This document shows, piece by piece, positions 63,565 to 64,000 of a stretch of DNA of 64,000 nt. The notes under the pieces were generated by a model. That model was not told the DNA's origin. It did no database searches and worked only from the letters and a program-made list of their open reading frames with translations. Where the stretch lies: assembly GCA_039819065.1 (NCBI GenBank), contig JBCBSS010000008.1, positions 1 through 64,000 on the forward strand, written 5' to 3'. The DNA comes from JBCBSS01 sp039819065 (GTDB lineage Bacteria; Bacteroidota; Bacteroidia; Cytophagales; Cyclobacteriaceae). Made by a program: the position numbers and the translations under genes. The stretch's first letter is position 1. Each line of letters opens with the position of its first letter.

Positions 63565-64000
63565 TTAATATACCTTTAAAGCGCTGGGTGAATAACCGAA
63601 ATACTTCTTGAAAGCGGTGCTGAAATGTTGGGGGTTCTTGTACCCTACTCTTTCGCTCACCTCGGTTACGTTCATCATGCCTTCTGCAAGTAGTGTTTGG
63701 GCTTCCTCCATTTTAATCTGGTTCCAGTAACCAAATACAGTGGTACCAAATAGTTCTTTGAAACCCTTTTTCAATGTAAACTCATTGGTGCCAACCTTTT
63801 GAGCCAACTCATTCAGCGTTAGGTCTCCATTCAGTTGGTTGGTTAGAATCTCACGAGCAGCGTAGAGTTTCTCCTGGTGCTGCTTGTTATGAGCGCAAAA
63901 CACATCACAATTGTGGCTACTGATCTGTTCTAACTGTAGCATCAATAGTTCGATGACGTGTGACTCAAGAAACATGCGTTTAAAATGTCCCGTGCGATTA
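63565..64000 (-). CDS. AraC-type HTH regulator, cut by the window end
   Basis: At least 145 residues are in the window. The C-terminal domain has LTLNELAQKVGTNEFTLKKG, TTVFGYWNQIKMEEAQTLLA and the second HTH VTEVSERVGYKNPQHFSTAF, ending ALKVY. The frame stays open without a stop from ATG 63975 to base 64000 (HFKR before the Met), and full-length family members have about 300 residues, so the gene continues beyond the window. Confidence 0.88.
   Translation of the reverse strand, partial: NRTGHFKRMFLESHVIELLMLQLEQISSHNCDVFCAHNKQHQEKLYAAREILTNQLNGDLTLNELAQKVGTNEFTLKKGFKELFGTTVFGYWNQIKMEEAQTLLAEGMMNVTEVSERVGYKNPQHFSTAFKKYFGYSPSALKVY

Overview
The window looks like a chromosomal segment of a Bacteroidota bacterium, most likely Cytophagia-like. 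Coding sequence has moderate GC. Several genes start with TTG or GTG and ribosome-binding sites are weak. There are lipoproteins with short lipoboxes, Bacteroidota-type FtsX permeases, Crp/AraC regulators, and a lanthipeptide precursor with a typical Bacteroidota leader. The species cannot be named from the sequence. No rRNA, tRNA, CRISPR array or intact insertion sequence was seen.

Region 1 (about 0.6-25.1 kb, all + strand) is a complete extracellular contractile injection system (eCIS; Afp/PVC/AlgoCIS-like, a headless phage-tail-like device). In order: Pvc16-like cap protein (DUF4255), an unknown 377-aa protein, sheath 1, tube 1, sheath 2, tube 2, a third tube-like protein, a DUF5908 mini-protein, a LysM baseplate protein, a VgrG-like spike, a PAAR tip, gp25, a large gp6/J-like baseplate protein, a fibre-like protein, a second large baseplate protein, a repeat-built tape-measure candidate and an AAA+ ATPase. 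No toxin cargo was recognised. The genes are separated in places by mosaics of short palindromic repeats, and the PAAR gene has a copy of the same mosaic on each side.

Region 2 (25.6-41.1 kb) is mixed housekeeping, stress and regulatory content. It holds an ECF sigma factor with an embedded HX3CX2C motif, a secreted unknown, succinate-semialdehyde dehydrogenase, a DJ-1/PfpI protein, a quinol-monooxygenase-like protein, Crp regulators, a Met-rich mini-protein, a thioredoxin-fold protein, a SigK/RskA-like pair followed by a fasciclin protein, a small transporter, an acetyltransferase, a nitroreductase, an M23 peptidase lipoprotein, an AraC regulator and a VOC protein.

Region 3 (41.8-50.6 kb) has a penicillin-acylase-type lipoprotein, an FCP1-like HAD phosphatase, an FtsX-type permease, and a class I lanthipeptide precursor convergent with a LanC-like cyclase carrying a roughly 230-residue C-terminal extension. 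No LanB dehydratase is present in the window.

Region 4 (51.0-64.0 kb) has a 1099-aa EVE-KAP P-loop NTPase (a candidate immunity protein), three covarying hairpins, an orphan Hpt protein, a degenerate mannose-1-phosphate guanylyltransferase homologue, a six-hairpin-glycosidase-like lipoprotein, a DinB protein, an NCS1 permease overlapping a 58-aa membrane protein, and an AraC regulator cut by the window end.

Most intergenic stretches over 300 bp are mosaics of the same roughly eight repeat families. Some of these hairpins show compensatory changes between copies, which implies selection or copying of the folded form.
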